Positions 9,253 through 20,965 of a DNA stretch of 64,000 bases are shown here, in pieces; positions within the stretch are counted from its first letter, which is position 1, and each line of letters begins with the position of its first letter. The DNA lies in the NCBI RefSeq assembly GCF_963675165.1, contig NC_087379.1, positions 186,001 through 250,000 of the forward strand, written 5' to 3'. The DNA comes from Halichondria panicea. Lineage: Eukaryota; Porifera; Demospongiae; Suberitida; Halichondriidae. The translations under genes and the position numbers were made by a program. A model generated the notes under the pieces. That model ran no database searches. It was not told the DNA's origin and worked only from the letters and a program-made list of their open reading frames with translations.

Positions 9253-9359
9253 CTCATGTGCTTTGAACTTGTAGAGGACAAAATCTCTCTTGACCTGACA
9301 CCACCAGTAGCAGGTAGAAGGTAGGCAGCAATCACTGCATCATCCTCCAGAGCTGTCAA
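9253..9359 (-). other. Unidentified exon-like block X, copy 1
   Basis: Between CTCCAG/TTGACAG and CATGAG/GTTTGT the minus strand is open as LTALEDDAVIAAYLLPATGG. A (CA)n tract precedes the acceptor. It lies in the same orientation as the NUP210 exons and downstream of exon 2. I do not recognise the family. Copies at 16459-16565 and 52731-52837 differ by only a few bases. Confidence 0.45.
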
Positions 9360-9360
9360 C

Positions 9361-9477
9361 TGGAGTGTGTGTGTGTGTGTGTGTGTGGGGGGTGGTGGTG
9401 TGGGTGAGGGTGTGTGTGTGTGTGTGGTGGTGGTGGTGGTGGTGTGTGTGGGTGGGTGGGTGTGTGGGTGTGTGTAA
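9361..9477. repeat. (TG)n/(GGT)n microsatellite
   Basis: Mixed TG and GGT repeats, with G6 runs. Counterparts at 16570-16656 and 52842-52948 have different repeat numbers. Confidence 0.9.
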
Positions 9478-9759
9478 ATAATCAATAAAAATTATACCAA
9501 TGACCAAAGACTAATAATGCCTTAATTGTGTTCTTCTCCCTGTTCCAGTATAGCTACCTGGTAGAATGGTCGATTTATATAGCTCCCAACATAATTATTG
9601 TGTGTAAATACTGGAGAGACCTAAACTCACTCTAATTAGCCGAGTCCCTAGGCTACCATTTGTCCCAACAGGCCGTTTATTTGTCATAATTATTATTTTC
9701 AGTACGGTTAGTTTGGCATACAGGCGTCTTAGTTTTAAAGTAAGTCAACCACTTCTCAC

Positions 9760-9899
9760 TGATCTCCTCAGCGATGATAATGCTGCTCAATCTGATTGGC
9801 TGAGTGGACTGAGCTGTGAGCTCCGCCTCCCGAGAGCATCCAGACTCCTCTTCCAAATACAGCGGCTTCACTGACACTATGTCCGGTTTAATGCTCAAC
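9760..9899 (-). pseudogene. NUP210: NUP210 exon 2, unit 1' (intact)
   Basis: Acceptor CACACAG/G and donor GAGATCA/GTGAGA bound 140 nt. Spliced to exon 1 the protein reads GCFSWLSIKPDIVSVKPLYL, then EEESGC and RLSSIIIAEEI; human gp210 has [20 protein letters not shown] and RLTSIIFAEDI. Phases fit both exon 1 and exon 3. It is followed in transcription order by block X and transposons, not by exon 3. Confidence 0.85.
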
Positions 9900-10023
9900 C
9901 TGTGTGTGTGGGTGTGTGTGTGTGTGGGTGGAGTGTGTGTGTGTGTGTGTGTGTGTGGAGTGTGTGTGTGTGTGGAGTGTGGGTGTGTGTGTGTGTGGAG
10001 TGTGTGTGGAGTGTGTGTGGGTG
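9900..10023. repeat. (TG)n microsatellite with GGAG interruptions at exon 2 acceptor
   Basis: Repeated (TG)n-GGAG blocks, immediately 5' (minus strand) of the exon 2 acceptor. Longer in the 17074-17246 copy. Confidence 0.9.
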
Positions 10024-10186
10024 GCATAATTTTATTGCAGGGCACTATAATTGGAAGCTGGAATTCACTGAGTAATATTATTTTTAGGCCTAAATCTAAT
10101 TACATCAAGCTTAATTAACTATTAACTGTAACTCACGGTCACCAGTATCCCCCTCCCCTACACACACACACAGTAGGTACACTGAC

Positions 10187-10360
10187 CAAAAGAAGCAACC
10201 TTGAGGGGAGCTCAGAGTGAAGATAACCTTGACTCCAGTGCTGGAGGGGACATAGGGAAGTAAAACCACAGGTACCTTCAGCTTCCCCAGAGAGTTGGCT
10301 TTATGAAGGAAGCAGACAAGTGTGAGGACCGTGGCTGCATACTATCAAGGCTGCCTTCAT
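10187..10360 (-). pseudogene. NUP210: NUP210 exon 1, unit 1' (frameshifted)
   Basis: Same exon as at 2825-2994, but with four extra bases within the signal-peptide codons (GGCTGCATACTATC against GGCTGCTATC). The frame departs after MKAALI, although the downstream LKVPVVLL-type sequence and donor are preserved. Confidence 0.8.
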
Positions 10361-10526
10361 CTTGATATCTAGTAGTATAGAAGAGATAGTTTATAGTGTC
10401 CACATGGCTTTCTGATCTCTGACCCCATATGCAACACCCCCTCATCTTGAGCAGCCCCTCCCCCACTTTGTGCTCACTAAAAAAATTTTATTATTCAATT
10501 AATAATAACACACTCATGCACCAATG

Positions 10527-10756
10527 CTAAGACTCAGAGTCCAATTGTTTGATGTGGTGTAGCACAGTGTCCATGGAGGGTCTGTCCTGAGGGGAGTGAG
10601 AGACACAGGAGGTGATGAGTGGGTGGAGCTCCCGCCATACACCTTCCATACTCGATAGCAGACCAAGAAATACAGCAGCTTCAGGAAATCTGGCATTCAC
10701 CACTTCACAAGCAAGCACTCTAAAACTGTACACATCATCTTTGTCCATGCACGAGA
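10527..10756 (-). pseudogene. Terminal kinase exon, unit 1'
   Basis: Open through the stop: SCMDKDDVYSFRVLACEVVN, FPEAAVFLGLL and RPSMDTVLHHIKQLDSES. R replaces G in subdomain IX (SFGVLACE in most units). No upstream kinase exon is present. Confidence 0.8.
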
Positions 10757-11505
10757 CTGTGGGGGGAGGGAAAATTGGTTCAGGAAATTGATCACATAAA
10801 CATAAATAACACAATCTACAATTAAATAGACAGTAGTGTACAACACAGGAATAGGGACAGTACTATCCAATGAGAGGTTAATGGATTGTGAATGACACTG
10901 TACAAGCTTGATTGCGTTGTAACTATAAATGGGAAATTGCATGACCAATCTATTGAGCGAATTTCGCAATTCGTAATTGAAAAGTCGCTGTATTTTAAAC
11001 CCGATAATAATTATTATAGTACCAGGAGTTCATGCACTCCTGATGTAGTACAAAATGGGATCATCATAATTATACACGTATAATAATTATTATTACAAGC
11101 CATGTACAAGACTATGTAGCTGGTACCCTACACAGGTTTAGAATTTAATATCGCATGCATGCAGGCTGCTATTCCGTGAAAATTAAATCTGCGAAAACCT
11201 TTCAACGGTCATTCTACGAAAGTTTATACCCTACCTGCTATACGGTATACAGTACACACTGACAGTGGTGTGCCCGGAATATCTTAATCCTCCATCTCAT
11301 AAATGATCCTAGTAAACTATAGGCCTTATTCTGTGGGCACATCTCTGAGTACAAGGGTCAGAGAATAACGAGCAAATTAGGTACACAAATAAATTCTAGA
11401 GAATGGATTACAAATTTCCCAGCAAACCTAGTGATGGATGACTATCAACACACCCACTACTTAACTGTAACTGTTTCCACATTAACCCCTTTGAAACGTA
11501 CGTAC
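10757..11505. other. Spacer, unit 1' (kinase tail to exon 3)
   Basis: Near-identical to 3400-4155, including the roughly 50-bp repeat near 11093-11143 and the ATACGGTATAC remnant. No gene is seen. Confidence 0.6.
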
Positions 11506-11636
11506 CTTCCTCGTAAAAAGCCTGCACACTGAAACGTTCGGCTCCTCCCCCAACAGCAGCTCCCTCGTACGAGTTGTGATCTCAATACGCTCAATTGAGG
11601 CTACAAATACGTCACAACGCAGTGTCTGCCCCATGG
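11506..11636 (-). pseudogene. NUP210: NUP210 exon 3, unit 1'
   Basis: Same 131-nt exon with intact splice sites and open frame (GQTLRCDVFVASIERIEI). The adjoining TG tract is short here (11637-11700). Confidence 0.85.
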
Positions 11637-12204
11637 CTGTGTGTGTGTGTGTGTGGGGGGTGGGTGTGTGTGTGGGTGTGGGTGTGTGTGTGTGGGTGTG
11701 ATAAAGTTATGGCCGTTCAACAACCCCATCAGTTTAATCAATGGTTCGAGGACTGCATGTTTACGTTGCCAAAACTTGAATTCAGTGGATCATAATTATT
11801 TCAACGATTTTCTGATTTTGTGTAAGCTTAGAAAGAGACCTCAAAGTTCATTACTTCCGAAAAACAACAAATTCTGGCCGCAACAAAATTTTAGATCGAA
11901 AAACATAATTTGAAAGGTCTCTTTCTAAGCTTTCAGAAAAAAGCATCGTGAGAGTTTTGGATCAACGGAACTAAAGTTATGGCTATTGAAAGATGTTCAA
12001 CTACCCCTCCCCTGCATGCTAACTCATCAATTTCAGCCATTTATTGCTAAACAGGAGATTAGAATGGAGTGTGCGTGGGAGTTGGATAATCCTCTTTATG
12101 AGCTCCTAGCAATACATATTGCATAATGTACGGTACCTCTGTTTTATCAAAGTGAGCCGTGTTTTTGGTATCCACGGCTACCACTAGGGACTTCCCCTTG
12201 GTCC

Positions 12205-12567
12205 TAGTGGTGAGCAATCCCCTCCACCTCACAAGACCATTCAGTCACCTGATATAAAAAATGTATTACAATCGGAATTATACAAGTGTCTACTACACTT
12301 TTCTTTGATGCAAATGTTCGTATGAACTGTTCTTACGTGCACTTTGTACTCTAAATATTGGTACAGCTCAGGATAGTGACGTTGAACCTATAGCGGTAGA
12401 GCAGTTTTTATTTTTGTATGATGCTCTACAATACGAAAAATACGAACATTTCTACCTCACGTAAATTACTCGCTATACGGTAATTATTATTACAAGCCAT
12501 GTACAAGCCTATGTAGCTGGTACCCTACACAGGTTTAGCTCTCAACAAGCTAGCTAGCACACTCACA
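12205..12567 (-). pseudogene. NUP210: NUP210 exon F region, unit 1'
   Basis: The F exon just 5' of this interval (about 12136-12246) reads LTTRTKGKSLVVAVDTKN with a GTACCG donor. The rest is intron with the second roughly 50-bp repeat near 12490-12540. Same broken phase as in unit 1. Confidence 0.6.
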
Positions 12568-12644
12568 TTCAATTGGTGCTGGTATTTGAACTCTGTTTGG
12601 GGGTCCCAGAGAATGACGAGGTTTTTGGGGGTCACTTGCATTGT

Positions 12645-12691
<47 letters not shown>

Positions 12692-12735
12692 TGTGTGTGT
12701 GGGTGTGTGTATGTGGGTGTGTGTGTGTGTGTGCA
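12567..12735 (-). pseudogene. NUP210: NUP210 exon D truncated by (TG)n, unit 1'
   Basis: Same truncated exon D and (TG)n joint as 5284-5443, with TTTTGGGGGTCACTTGCATT at the boundary. This shows that units 1 and 1' descend from one rearranged ancestor. Confidence 0.8.
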
Positions 12736-12961
12736 TTTTGTATGTATGCAATTTCAATAGTTTTATGGTTTTATGAAAGCTAAGAAGAAGCTCTATAAAA
12801 TGGCGCAATCAACCCCCACATTTTGAATGCTACAAAATTAGAAAAAGACCAGGACTGTAGTCCATGGTATTGAACTGAAATTGGGCCAACTATTTATTAA
12901 TCATGCCTCGGTGCGCATGCGCAAGCGAGGTTACGGTAGTGTGTTTGTGTGTCTGTGTGCA

Positions 12962-13175
12962 GAGGAGGTCCGACAACCGTACGCCTAACATTAATATTTG
13001 CTGAATCAGCATTAACTTGCCTTTAGAGGTACGTGTTGCACTCTTCTTAGACTTAGTCCTCTGTCTTGTATAGTTTTAGTAACAGGAGCTCTAACTCTCT
13101 CAATGCAGCATCGATCTGTAAAAGCAAATGCTGATACAGCAAAAATGTGCTAGGGGCACGGTTGTGGGACCTCCT
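12962..13175. mobile_element. MITE with GAGGAGGTCC inverted repeats, copy 2
   Basis: Same element and position as 5671-5885, with a few substitutions (for example GGGGCACGG at the right end). Confidence 0.7.
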
Positions 13176-13860
13176 CTGGGGTCACCTATAGCTGCCACTA
13201 TTATTATGTCTCATACCTATGGGTCACCCAGTAATACCATTAGCTTATAATTATGGGTCAAGGGTATATGCACTGCTATTGCTAATTTGCCAATTTCGGC
13301 CGAATACCGTGACAAAGGTCTAACAGGTGATCGAGGACCATACAGTACAAATGGGCAATATCAGGAGTACATGAAGGGGACTATACAACCCATACAAACG
13401 TGTTGTTGTCTGACTCTGTCATACATGTGTGTAATGTGCCCACATCTCAAGTGGCTGCACTCACACACTGTGGTTAATTACATGTACGGTGCAAGCACAT
13501 TGGTAGAATTTCTGATTGTAGCCTGCCTGCCTGGCGTTGGTCAAACCAAACAGTTTACATTACTATAAGTTTTGTCTCCTGGTTTTGTGACAGAGAGACA
13601 GCAAGGAATGCATATGGTGTGTATAGTAGTTGCTTACTCCCCTTCATGTACTCCTGGCAATATACATACTGTACAATGTACGGTACCTCTGTTTCATCAA
13701 CTGAGCCGTATTGTTGGTATCCACGGCTACTATTTTAGTCTTAGTGAGTTGGATACGCCCCATATTTTAGTATAGTGGAATATCTTGGCAACTTCGATTC
13801 TACAAAATGTGAATTAAACAAAGACAGAACCTAATTAATCTACCTATTAGTAATAATATT
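13176..13860 (-). pseudogene. NUP210: Diverged NUP210 exon F fragment (older copy 2)
   Basis: Counterpart of 5900-6590. At about 13678-13737 it reads VAVDTNNTAQLMKQ before the donor. Short open frames on + here are not supported as genes. Confidence 0.5.
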
Positions 13861-13863
13861 ATT

Positions 13864-14075
13864 GGCGCAAGTTGGGTCGTTGCCCAATTTCCGAAACGGA
13901 AACCAGGCGACGACCCAACTTGATTATGTACTTCCAAGAGTATAATGCATTCAAAACTTAGGGAAATTACTCACTGAAATGCAAAAAAATGAAGAAAAGT
14001 CTTCAGAAGGGAATCGAATCCACGCCTTATCTTATCATGTGATCTACTAAGCCACCACCCTAACTACTAAGCCAC
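13864..14075 (-). mobile_element. tRNA-derived SINE, copy 2
   Basis: A-box GTGGCTTAGTAG, B-box GATTCGATTCC and terminal AAGTTGGGTCGT hairpin as in copy 1, with a single rather than doubled hairpin arm. Confidence 0.7.
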
Positions 14076-14189
14076 ATCTATCTTATATCTTTGTATTACA
14101 AGCAGAATACAACCCATTTACAAGCCCAGCTCGTACCCTACACAGGTTTGACAAACTCTCAACAGCTAGCTAGCACACTCACATTCAAT

Positions 14190-15065
14190 AGAATAGTCCT
14201 ATATTCGTGTAACAGCCTGGAATTTTGATTGTTTTTCGAACGCCCACTAACTACTTCTGATATAGCTTCCGCAGTAAAATTATGCTGAGCTGGTACACCC
14301 TTTTACATTGAAGTCATCGTAAAATCAATGCGTTTTTGCAGCCTCTGCATTCTGCAATAAATTATAAGCGCTACTTATTCCAAAGCAAGGAAGCTTGTGA
14401 AGTATTGGCTACACACAATGTTAAAATCCACGATCTTACAAAACTACAAAACAATTTCTAAATACGTCGGACATCCACGATAAATTACTTTAGGCCACAA
14501 AACTCTACGCAATGAATTAGTGGTAGCACGAATCAACCACACAGACGAGCAAATTATAGATATTATTCTTATGCTAGGTAATGAAGAAGCTTGTCAACCA
14601 CACACGACTGCTGCAGGTATGATGCCTAACCTCGTCAATACTAAAACAACAATCCAAACATGCAAGCATCCGAGATGTGTAACCTGCAAGCACTACAACA
14701 CGGGTAATTCATTTAAAAGCACATCGACAGGTCGCCAATACACCATTAGAAACTCATTCACCTGTAACTTAAACAACATTATAATAACCTGCACTAAAAT
14801 TAATGTAAGAAGCAATACGGAGGATACACCCAGACAACACTCAAGGACACAATAAACCAACACCAAACAAATATTAAGAATAACAAAACAATCTACGTTT
14901 GCGTATATTTCGACCACAAAGCCTCGAACTTATCAATACAAGCAATAGACACACACAGCAACTACTTTACAAGATAATTAGAAGACTTTTGGATTCACAA
15001 TTTAGAGACTTATGTCCCAAAAGGACTCAATGTTAGCTTGCGTGATTTGTAACTATGTACTACAT
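14190..15065 (+). mobile_element. Penelope-like 3' fragment, copy 2
   Basis: As at 6945-7815. An earlier stop (GATAAATTACTT for GATTTATTACTT) separates the upstream frame. The cysteine cluster CKHPRCVTCKHYNTGN is present, and the GIY-YIG part is frameshifted. Confidence 0.75.
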
Positions 15066-15073
15066 TGTTACTA

Positions 15074-15275
15074 CCGTATTACTGGAATGTTTTGCGAGAA
15101 TCAAATATTTACGAACTTTGTGATGGTTGATCAATTCACAACAATAAAATCCGCAAAAAACCTAAATTATTACTAGTAAATACACACGATCTTGCCAGAA
15201 CGCAATAGTTAGATTTTCTGCTGATTTGGCTCATTTGCAGGTTTTTCACCCGCAAAACATTCTATAGTAATACGG
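15074..15275. mobile_element. TA-flanked MITE, copy 2
   Basis: CCGTATTACTGG and its complement at the ends, TA on both flanks. Near-identical to copy 1. Confidence 0.7.
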
Positions 15276-15328
15276 TAATACTGATCACTGGAACCTGATA
15301 ACAGTGTAGATACTGCTTACTAGCATTC

Positions 15329-15361
<33 letters not shown>

Positions 15362-15429
15362 GTAATTATATAATGACAGCACCTGCGGTGCTGATACCTC
15401 GGTGGAGGTGCCAAAGCTATATAACATAA

Positions 15430-16450
15430 TTATGCCTCGGTGCGCATGCGCAAGCGAGGTATACGGTAGTGTGTGTGTGTGTAGACTGCTACAGCTGCTC
15501 AAGGATGAATCAAGTGCAAGTAAGAGTTTCTATAGGCTTCTAGTCATGTTTACTTGGATTTTAATTCGTGGATTTGCAAATAATGCTTCGTTCTCGAGTT
15601 ATGCCTAGTTTTGCTTACTTGGAATGCCATTGCAGCCTTTTCAGAAGAGCACGTAGCCAAACTTGTTTACCGAGTGTTGCTACTCTACTTAGTCGTTAGC
15701 TCTGCACTAGAACGCTAGCTATTGGTAGCTGCAAGAGTGAGAAGAGAGCTGCAAGGCTCTGCTAATGCAGCCATTAATTTTAGACTTGAACTTTTGGCAT
15801 CGATCGTTTTTAACAATCATGGTCGATCATTACCCAATCTCTGAGTTTTTGCATGCAGCAAAATTAAATTGTTTATCATGTGCATAAAAGCTGCTTTATG
15901 TTATGTAGCTTTGGCATCTCCACCGAGGCATCAGCACCCGTGGTGCTTTCATTATAGCTAGCTTTTATACACACATTGATTGATTTATAATTATCATGAC
16001 GAATAATTTTGCTGCATGCGGGAAACTCAAATAGTGGGTAATGATCGACCATGATTGTTGTTAAAAACGATCGATGCCAAAAGTTTAAGTCTAAAATTAT
16101 GGCAAGTCAGCAGGTCAGCAGAGCCTTGCAGCTCTCTTCTCACTCTTGCAGGTACCAATAGCTAGCGTTCTAGTGCAGAGCTAACTACTAAGTAGAGTAG
16201 CAACACTCGATGAACAAATTTTGCTACGGACTCTTCTGAAAAGACTGCAATGGCATTCCAAGTAAGCAAAACTAGGCATAACTCGAGAACGAAGCTTTAT
16301 TTTGCAAATCCAACCATTGCAAGCCGAGAAAACATGACTAGAAGCCTATAGAAACTCTTACTTGCACTTCATTGATCCTTGAGCAGCTGAAATAGTCTAC
16401 ACACACAGACACACTACCGTATACCTCGCTTGCGCATGCGCACCGAGGCA
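15430..16450. mobile_element. Large foldback element, copy 2
   Basis: Same two-arm structure as 8200-9247. The internal (TG)n near the left end is shorter, and the spacer has GGTGGAGATGCC in inverted form. Confidence 0.75.
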
Positions 16451-16458
16451 TAACAAAC

Positions 16459-16565
16459 CTCACGTGCTTTGAACTTGTAGAGGACAAAATCTCTCTTGAC
16501 CTGACACCACCAGTAGCAGGTAGAAGGTAGGCAGCAATCACTGCATCATCCTCCAGAGCTGTCAA
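16459..16565 (-). other. Unidentified exon-like block X, copy 2
   Basis: Open frame LTALEDDAVIAAYLLPATGG with acceptor and donor kept. One change (CACGTG for CATGTG) near the donor against copy 1. Confidence 0.45.
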
Positions 16566-16933
16566 CTGGAGTGGGTGTGTGTGGGTGTGGGTGAGGGTGT
16601 GTGTGAGGGTGTGTGTGTGTGTGGTGGTGGTGGTGGTGGTGGTGGTGGTGGTGTGTGTAAATAATCAATAAAAATTATACCAATAACCAAAGACTAATAA
16701 TGCCTTGTGTTCTTCTCCCTGTTCCAGTATAGCTACCTGGTAGAATGGTCGATTTATGTAGCTCCCAACATATTGTGTGTAAATACTTGAGAGACCTAAA
16801 CTCACTCTAATTAGCCGAGTCCCTAGGCTACCATTTGTCCCAACAGGCCATTTATTTGTCATAATTATTATTTTCAGCACGTTAGTTTGGCATACAGGTG
16901 TCTTAGTTTTAAAGTAAGTTAACCACTTCTCAC

Positions 16934-17073
16934 TGATCTCCTCAGCGATGATAATGCTGCTCAATCTGATTGGCTGAGTGGACTGAGCTGTGAGCTCCGC
17001 CTCCCGAGAGCATCCAGACTCCTCTTCCAAATACAGCGGCTTCACTGACACTATGTCCGGTTTAATGCTCAAC
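16934..17073 (-). pseudogene. NUP210: NUP210 exon 2, unit 1'' (intact)
   Basis: Same exon and splice phases as 9760-9899, reading LSIKPDIVSVKPLYLEEESG. The region 16570-16933 between X and this exon is TG/GGT repeat plus intron with no further coding signal. Confidence 0.85.
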
Positions 17074-17121
17074 CTGTGTGTGTGGTCAACCTGTGTGTGT
17101 GGGTGTGTGTGTGTGTGGGTG

Positions 17122-17152
<31 letters not shown>

Positions 17153-17246
17153 GAGTGTGTGTGTGTGTGGAGTGTGGGTGTGTGTGTGTGGAGTGTGTGT
17201 GGAGTGTGTGTGTGTGGAGTGTGTGTGGGTGTGGAGTGTGTGGGTG
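17074..17246. repeat. (TG)n with GGAG interruptions, expanded copy
   Basis: Includes a duplicated CAACCTGTGTGTGTGGG segment near 17070-17105, so the exon 2 acceptor boundary itself has been partly repeated. Confidence 0.9.
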
Positions 17247-17276
17247 GCATAATTTTATTGCAGGGCACTATAATTG

Positions 17277-18015
17277 TAGCCTCCTTCGCAGCCTCTCCTT
17301 TTTCTGTTCTTTGTCACAGAAGAGAAAATTGGAGGAACAAAGAAAGAAAGAAGGAAGCAACTAAGAAAAAGGAGAGCCTGCCTTGCTAAGTCGCGTGATC
17401 CCCTACTGACGTAGACAAATTTTAACGAGCGTGGGCGAGAGAAAACCTCAATAACTGTCCTCCCACACAGTACTTGGAGCGCATTTACCAGGAACATAAT
17501 CTGTTATGAACAGTACAGTACAGTGCAGTAGAGTCAGCCTTTGTGAGACCTTTAGTCAGTAGAGGAAGTATGAAAGACTAGAGTAGAGTAGACTATACTG
17601 CTGTAATAATTATATCTACTAATCAAGTGGGTCTGTTCTGAACTCAGGAAAAAAAACTGAGCTAAATTTAGATATTTAGTCTCTTTAGTCTTTACTAGGT
17701 AAGCCCTTGTCTACGATGTTTCCACGCTTAATTCTGGCTTACTATCTACGATGCTAACAGCTTTTATTTAGAGTTTGCAATGCGTAGGCATGCTGTAGCT
17801 TTTTGCTCTGTCAGGCTCCGCCCAGCTAGTGATTGCCCACGTTCATTTTCACTCGTCTACCACTCGTCTACCGTCACGCGACTTAGCAAGGCAGGCTCTC
17901 CTTTTTCTTAGTATCTTCCTTCTTTCTTTCTTTGTTCCTCCAATTCGTCCCGTATTTTATCTTATTGAACTACAGTGACAAAGAACAGAAAAAGGAGAGG
18001 CTGCGAAGGAGGCTA
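17277..18015. mobile_element. TIR transposon with 9-bp target duplication (739 bp)
   Basis: Begins TAGCCTCCTTCGCAGCCTCT and ends with its inverse. Inverted homology continues discontinuously for about 120 bp per side, including GGAGAGCCTGCCTTGC. The flanks are direct CTATAATTG repeats (17268-17276 and 18016-18024), while the sister unit at 10045-10056 has a single copy with nothing inserted. No transposase is seen. A 9-bp duplication with long inverted repeats suggests a Mutator-like non-autonomous element (inference). Confidence 0.85.
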
Positions 18016-18157
18016 CTATAATTGGAAGCTGGAATTCACTGAGTAATATTATTTTTAGGCCTAAATCTAATTACATCAAGCTTAATTAACTATTAACTGT
18101 AACTCACGGTCACCAGTATCACCCTCCCCTACACACACACACAGTAGGTACACTGAC

Positions 18158-18331
18158 CAAAAGAAGCAACCTTGAGGGGAGCTCAGAGTGAAGTTAACCT
18201 TTACTCCAGTGCTGGAGGGGACATAGGGAAGTAAAACCACCGATACGTTCAGCTTCCCCAGAGAGCTGGCTTTATGAAGGAAGCAGACAAGTGTGAGAAC
18301 CGTGGCTGCATGCTATCAAGGCTGCCTTCAT
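18158..18331 (-). pseudogene. NUP210: NUP210 exon 1, unit 1'' (frameshifted)
   Basis: Has the same four-base insertion type as unit 1' (GGCTGCATGCTATC). ATG and donor are retained. Confidence 0.8.
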
Positions 18332-18505
18332 CTTGATATCTAGTAGTATAGGAGAGAGAGTTTATAGCGTCCACATGGCTTTCTGATCTCTGACCCCATA
18401 TGCAACACCCCCTCATCTTGAGCAGCCCCTCCCCAACTTTGTTTGCAGAATAAGCTAACAAAATTTCTTTACACAAATTAATAATAACACACTCATGCAC
18501 CAATG

Positions 18506-18735
18506 CTAAGACTCAGAGTCCAATTGTTTGATGTGGTGTAGCACTGTGTCCATGGAGGGTCTGTCCTGAGGGAAGTGAGAGACACAGGAGGTGATGAGTG
18601 GGTGGAGCTCCCACCACACACCTTCCATACTCAATAGCAGACTAAGAAATACAGCAGCTTCAGGAAATCTGGCATTCACCACTTCACAAGCAAGCACTCC
18701 AAAACTGTACACATCATCTTTGTCCATGCACGAGA
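18506..18735 (-). pseudogene. Terminal kinase exon, unit 1''
   Basis: Open frame with DVYSFGVLACEVVN, FPEAAVFLSLLLSM and QDRPSMDTVLHHIKQLDSES. Confidence 0.8.
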
Positions 18736-19492
18736 CTGTGGGGGGAGGGAAAATAGGTTCAGGAAATTGATCACATAAACATAAATAACACAATCTACAA
18801 TTAAATAGACAGTAGTGTACAACACAGGAATAGGGACAGTACTATCCAATGAGAGGTTAATGGATTGTGAATGACACTGTACAAGCTTGATTGCGTTGTA
18901 ACTATAAATGGGAAATTGCATGACCAATCTATTGAGCAAATTTCGCAATTCGTAATTGAAAAGTCGCTGTATTTTAAACCCGATAATAATTATTATAGTA
19001 CCAGGAGTTCATGTACTCCTGATGTAGTACAAAATGGGATCATCATAATTATACACGTATAATAATTATTATTACAAGCCATGTACAAGACTATGTAGCT
19101 GGTACCCTACACAGGTTTAGAATTTAATATCGCATGCATGCAGGCTGCTATTCCGTGAAAATTAAATCCGCGAAAACCTTTCAACGGTCATTCTACGAAA
19201 GTTTATACCCTACCCGCTATACGGTATACAGTACACACTGACAGTGGTGTGCCCGGAATATCTTAATTTTTCAAACCTCCATCTCATAAATGATCCTAGT
19301 AAACTATAGGCCTTATTCTGTGGGCACATCTCTGAGTACAAGGGTCAGAGAATAACGAGCAAATTAGGTACACAAATAAATTCTAGAGAATGGATTACAA
19401 ATTTCCCAGCAAACCTAGTGATGGATGACTATCGACACACCCACTACTTAACTGTAACTGTTTCCACATTAACCCCTTTGAAACGTACGTAC
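18736..19492. other. Spacer, unit 1''
   Basis: Near-identical to 3400-4155. It holds the roughly 50-bp repeat near 19072-19121. No gene is seen. Confidence 0.6.
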
Positions 19493-19623
19493 CTTCCTCG
19501 TAAAAAGCCTGCACACTGAAACGTTCGGCTCCTCCCCCAACAGCAGCTCCCTCGTACGAGTTGTGATCTCAATACGCTCAATTGAGGCTACAAATACGTC
19601 ACAACGCAGTGTCTGCCCCGTGG
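19493..19623 (-). pseudogene. NUP210: NUP210 exon 3, unit 1''
   Basis: Open 131-nt exon, splice sites as in unit 1; TG/G7 tract at 19624-19724. Confidence 0.85.
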
Positions 19624-20166
19624 CTGCGTGTGTGTGTGTGGGGTGGGGTGTGTGTGTGTGTGTGTGTGTGTGTGGGGGGGTGTGTGTGTGTGTGTGTGGG
19701 GGGGTGTGTGTGTGTGTGGGTGTGATAAAGTTATGGCCGTTCAACAACCCCATCAGTTTAATCAATGGTCCGAGGACTGCATGTTTACGTTGCCAAAACT
19801 TGAATTCAGTGGATCATAATTATTTCAACAATTTTCTGATTTTGTGTAAGCTTAGAAAGAGACCTCAAAGTTCATTACTTCCGAAAAACAACAAATTCTG
19901 GCTACAACAAAATTTTAGATTGAAAAACATAATTTGAAAGGTCTCTTTCTAAGCTTTCAGAAAAAAATATAGTGAGAGTTTTGACATTAAATCAACGGAA
20001 CTAAAGTTATGGCTTTTGAAAGATGTTCAACTATCCCTCCCCTGCATGCTAACTCATCAATTTCGGCCATTTATTGCTAAACAGGAGATTAGAATGGAGT
20101 GTGCGTGGGAGTTGGATAATCCTCTTTATGAGCTCCTAGCAATACATATTGCATAATGTACAGTAC

Positions 20167-20277
20167 CTCCGTTTATCAAAGTGAGCCGTGTTTTTGGTAT
20201 CCATGGCTACCACTAGGGACTTCCCCTTGGTCCTAGTGGTGAGCAATCCCCTCCACCTCACAAGACCATTCAGTCAC
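20167..20277 (-). pseudogene. NUP210: NUP210 exon F, unit 1''
   Basis: Reads KGKSLVVAMDTKN and ends CGGAG/GTACTG. One T is missing in the run before the donor (CGTTTATC against CGTTTTATC), an additional frameshift relative to unit 1. Confidence 0.65.
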
Positions 20278-20595
20278 CTGATATAAAAAATGTATTACAA
20301 TCTGAATTATACAACTGTCTACTACACTTTTCTTTGATGCAAATGTTCATATGAACTGTTCTTACGTGCACTTTGTACTCTAAATATTGGTACAGCTCAG
20401 GATAGTGACGTTGAACCTATAGCGGTAGACCAGTTTTCATTTTTGTATGATGCTCTACAATACGAAAAATACGAACATTTCTACCTCACGTAAATTACTC
20501 GCTATACGGTAATTATTATTACAAGCCATGTACAAGCCTATGTAGCTGGAACCCTACACAGGTTTAGCTCTCAACAAGCTAGCTAGCACACTCAC

Positions 20596-20745
20596 ATTCA
20601 ATTGGTGCTGGTATTTGAACTCTGTTTGGGGGTCCCAGAGAATGACGAGGTGTTTGGGGGTCACTTGCACTGGGTCGTTGATCTCCACCACCTGGTGCTT
20701 GGTTATGAGGGTCGGGAGGTCATGAACCTCACCAGTGTCTGAGTG
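20596..20745 (-). pseudogene. NUP210: NUP210 exon D, unit 1'' (complete)
   Basis: Exactly 150 nt, phase 0 at both ends: HSDTGEVHDLPTLITKHQVV, EINDPVQVTPKHLVILWDP, QTEFKYQHQLN. It aligns with gp210 GVHILQVPVWNQQEVEI and LTFPWQPKTGAYQY. Acceptor TTGCAG/CACTC, donor AAT/GTGAGT. Confidence 0.85.
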
Positions 20746-20912
20746 CTGCAAACAGTCAAGTAACTCAATGACATTATCAGGAATGATCAGAGCCGTGGGT
20801 TATAGTGAGGGCGCCCTTGTTTAGAGGGTGATTGAAGAGCAGTATTTCATTAGACGTCAGTTCTGGTGGATTGCGAAGGAGGAGAGAAAGAAAGAAATTG
20901 ACACTCAGGGAG

Positions 20913-20965
<53 letters not shown>

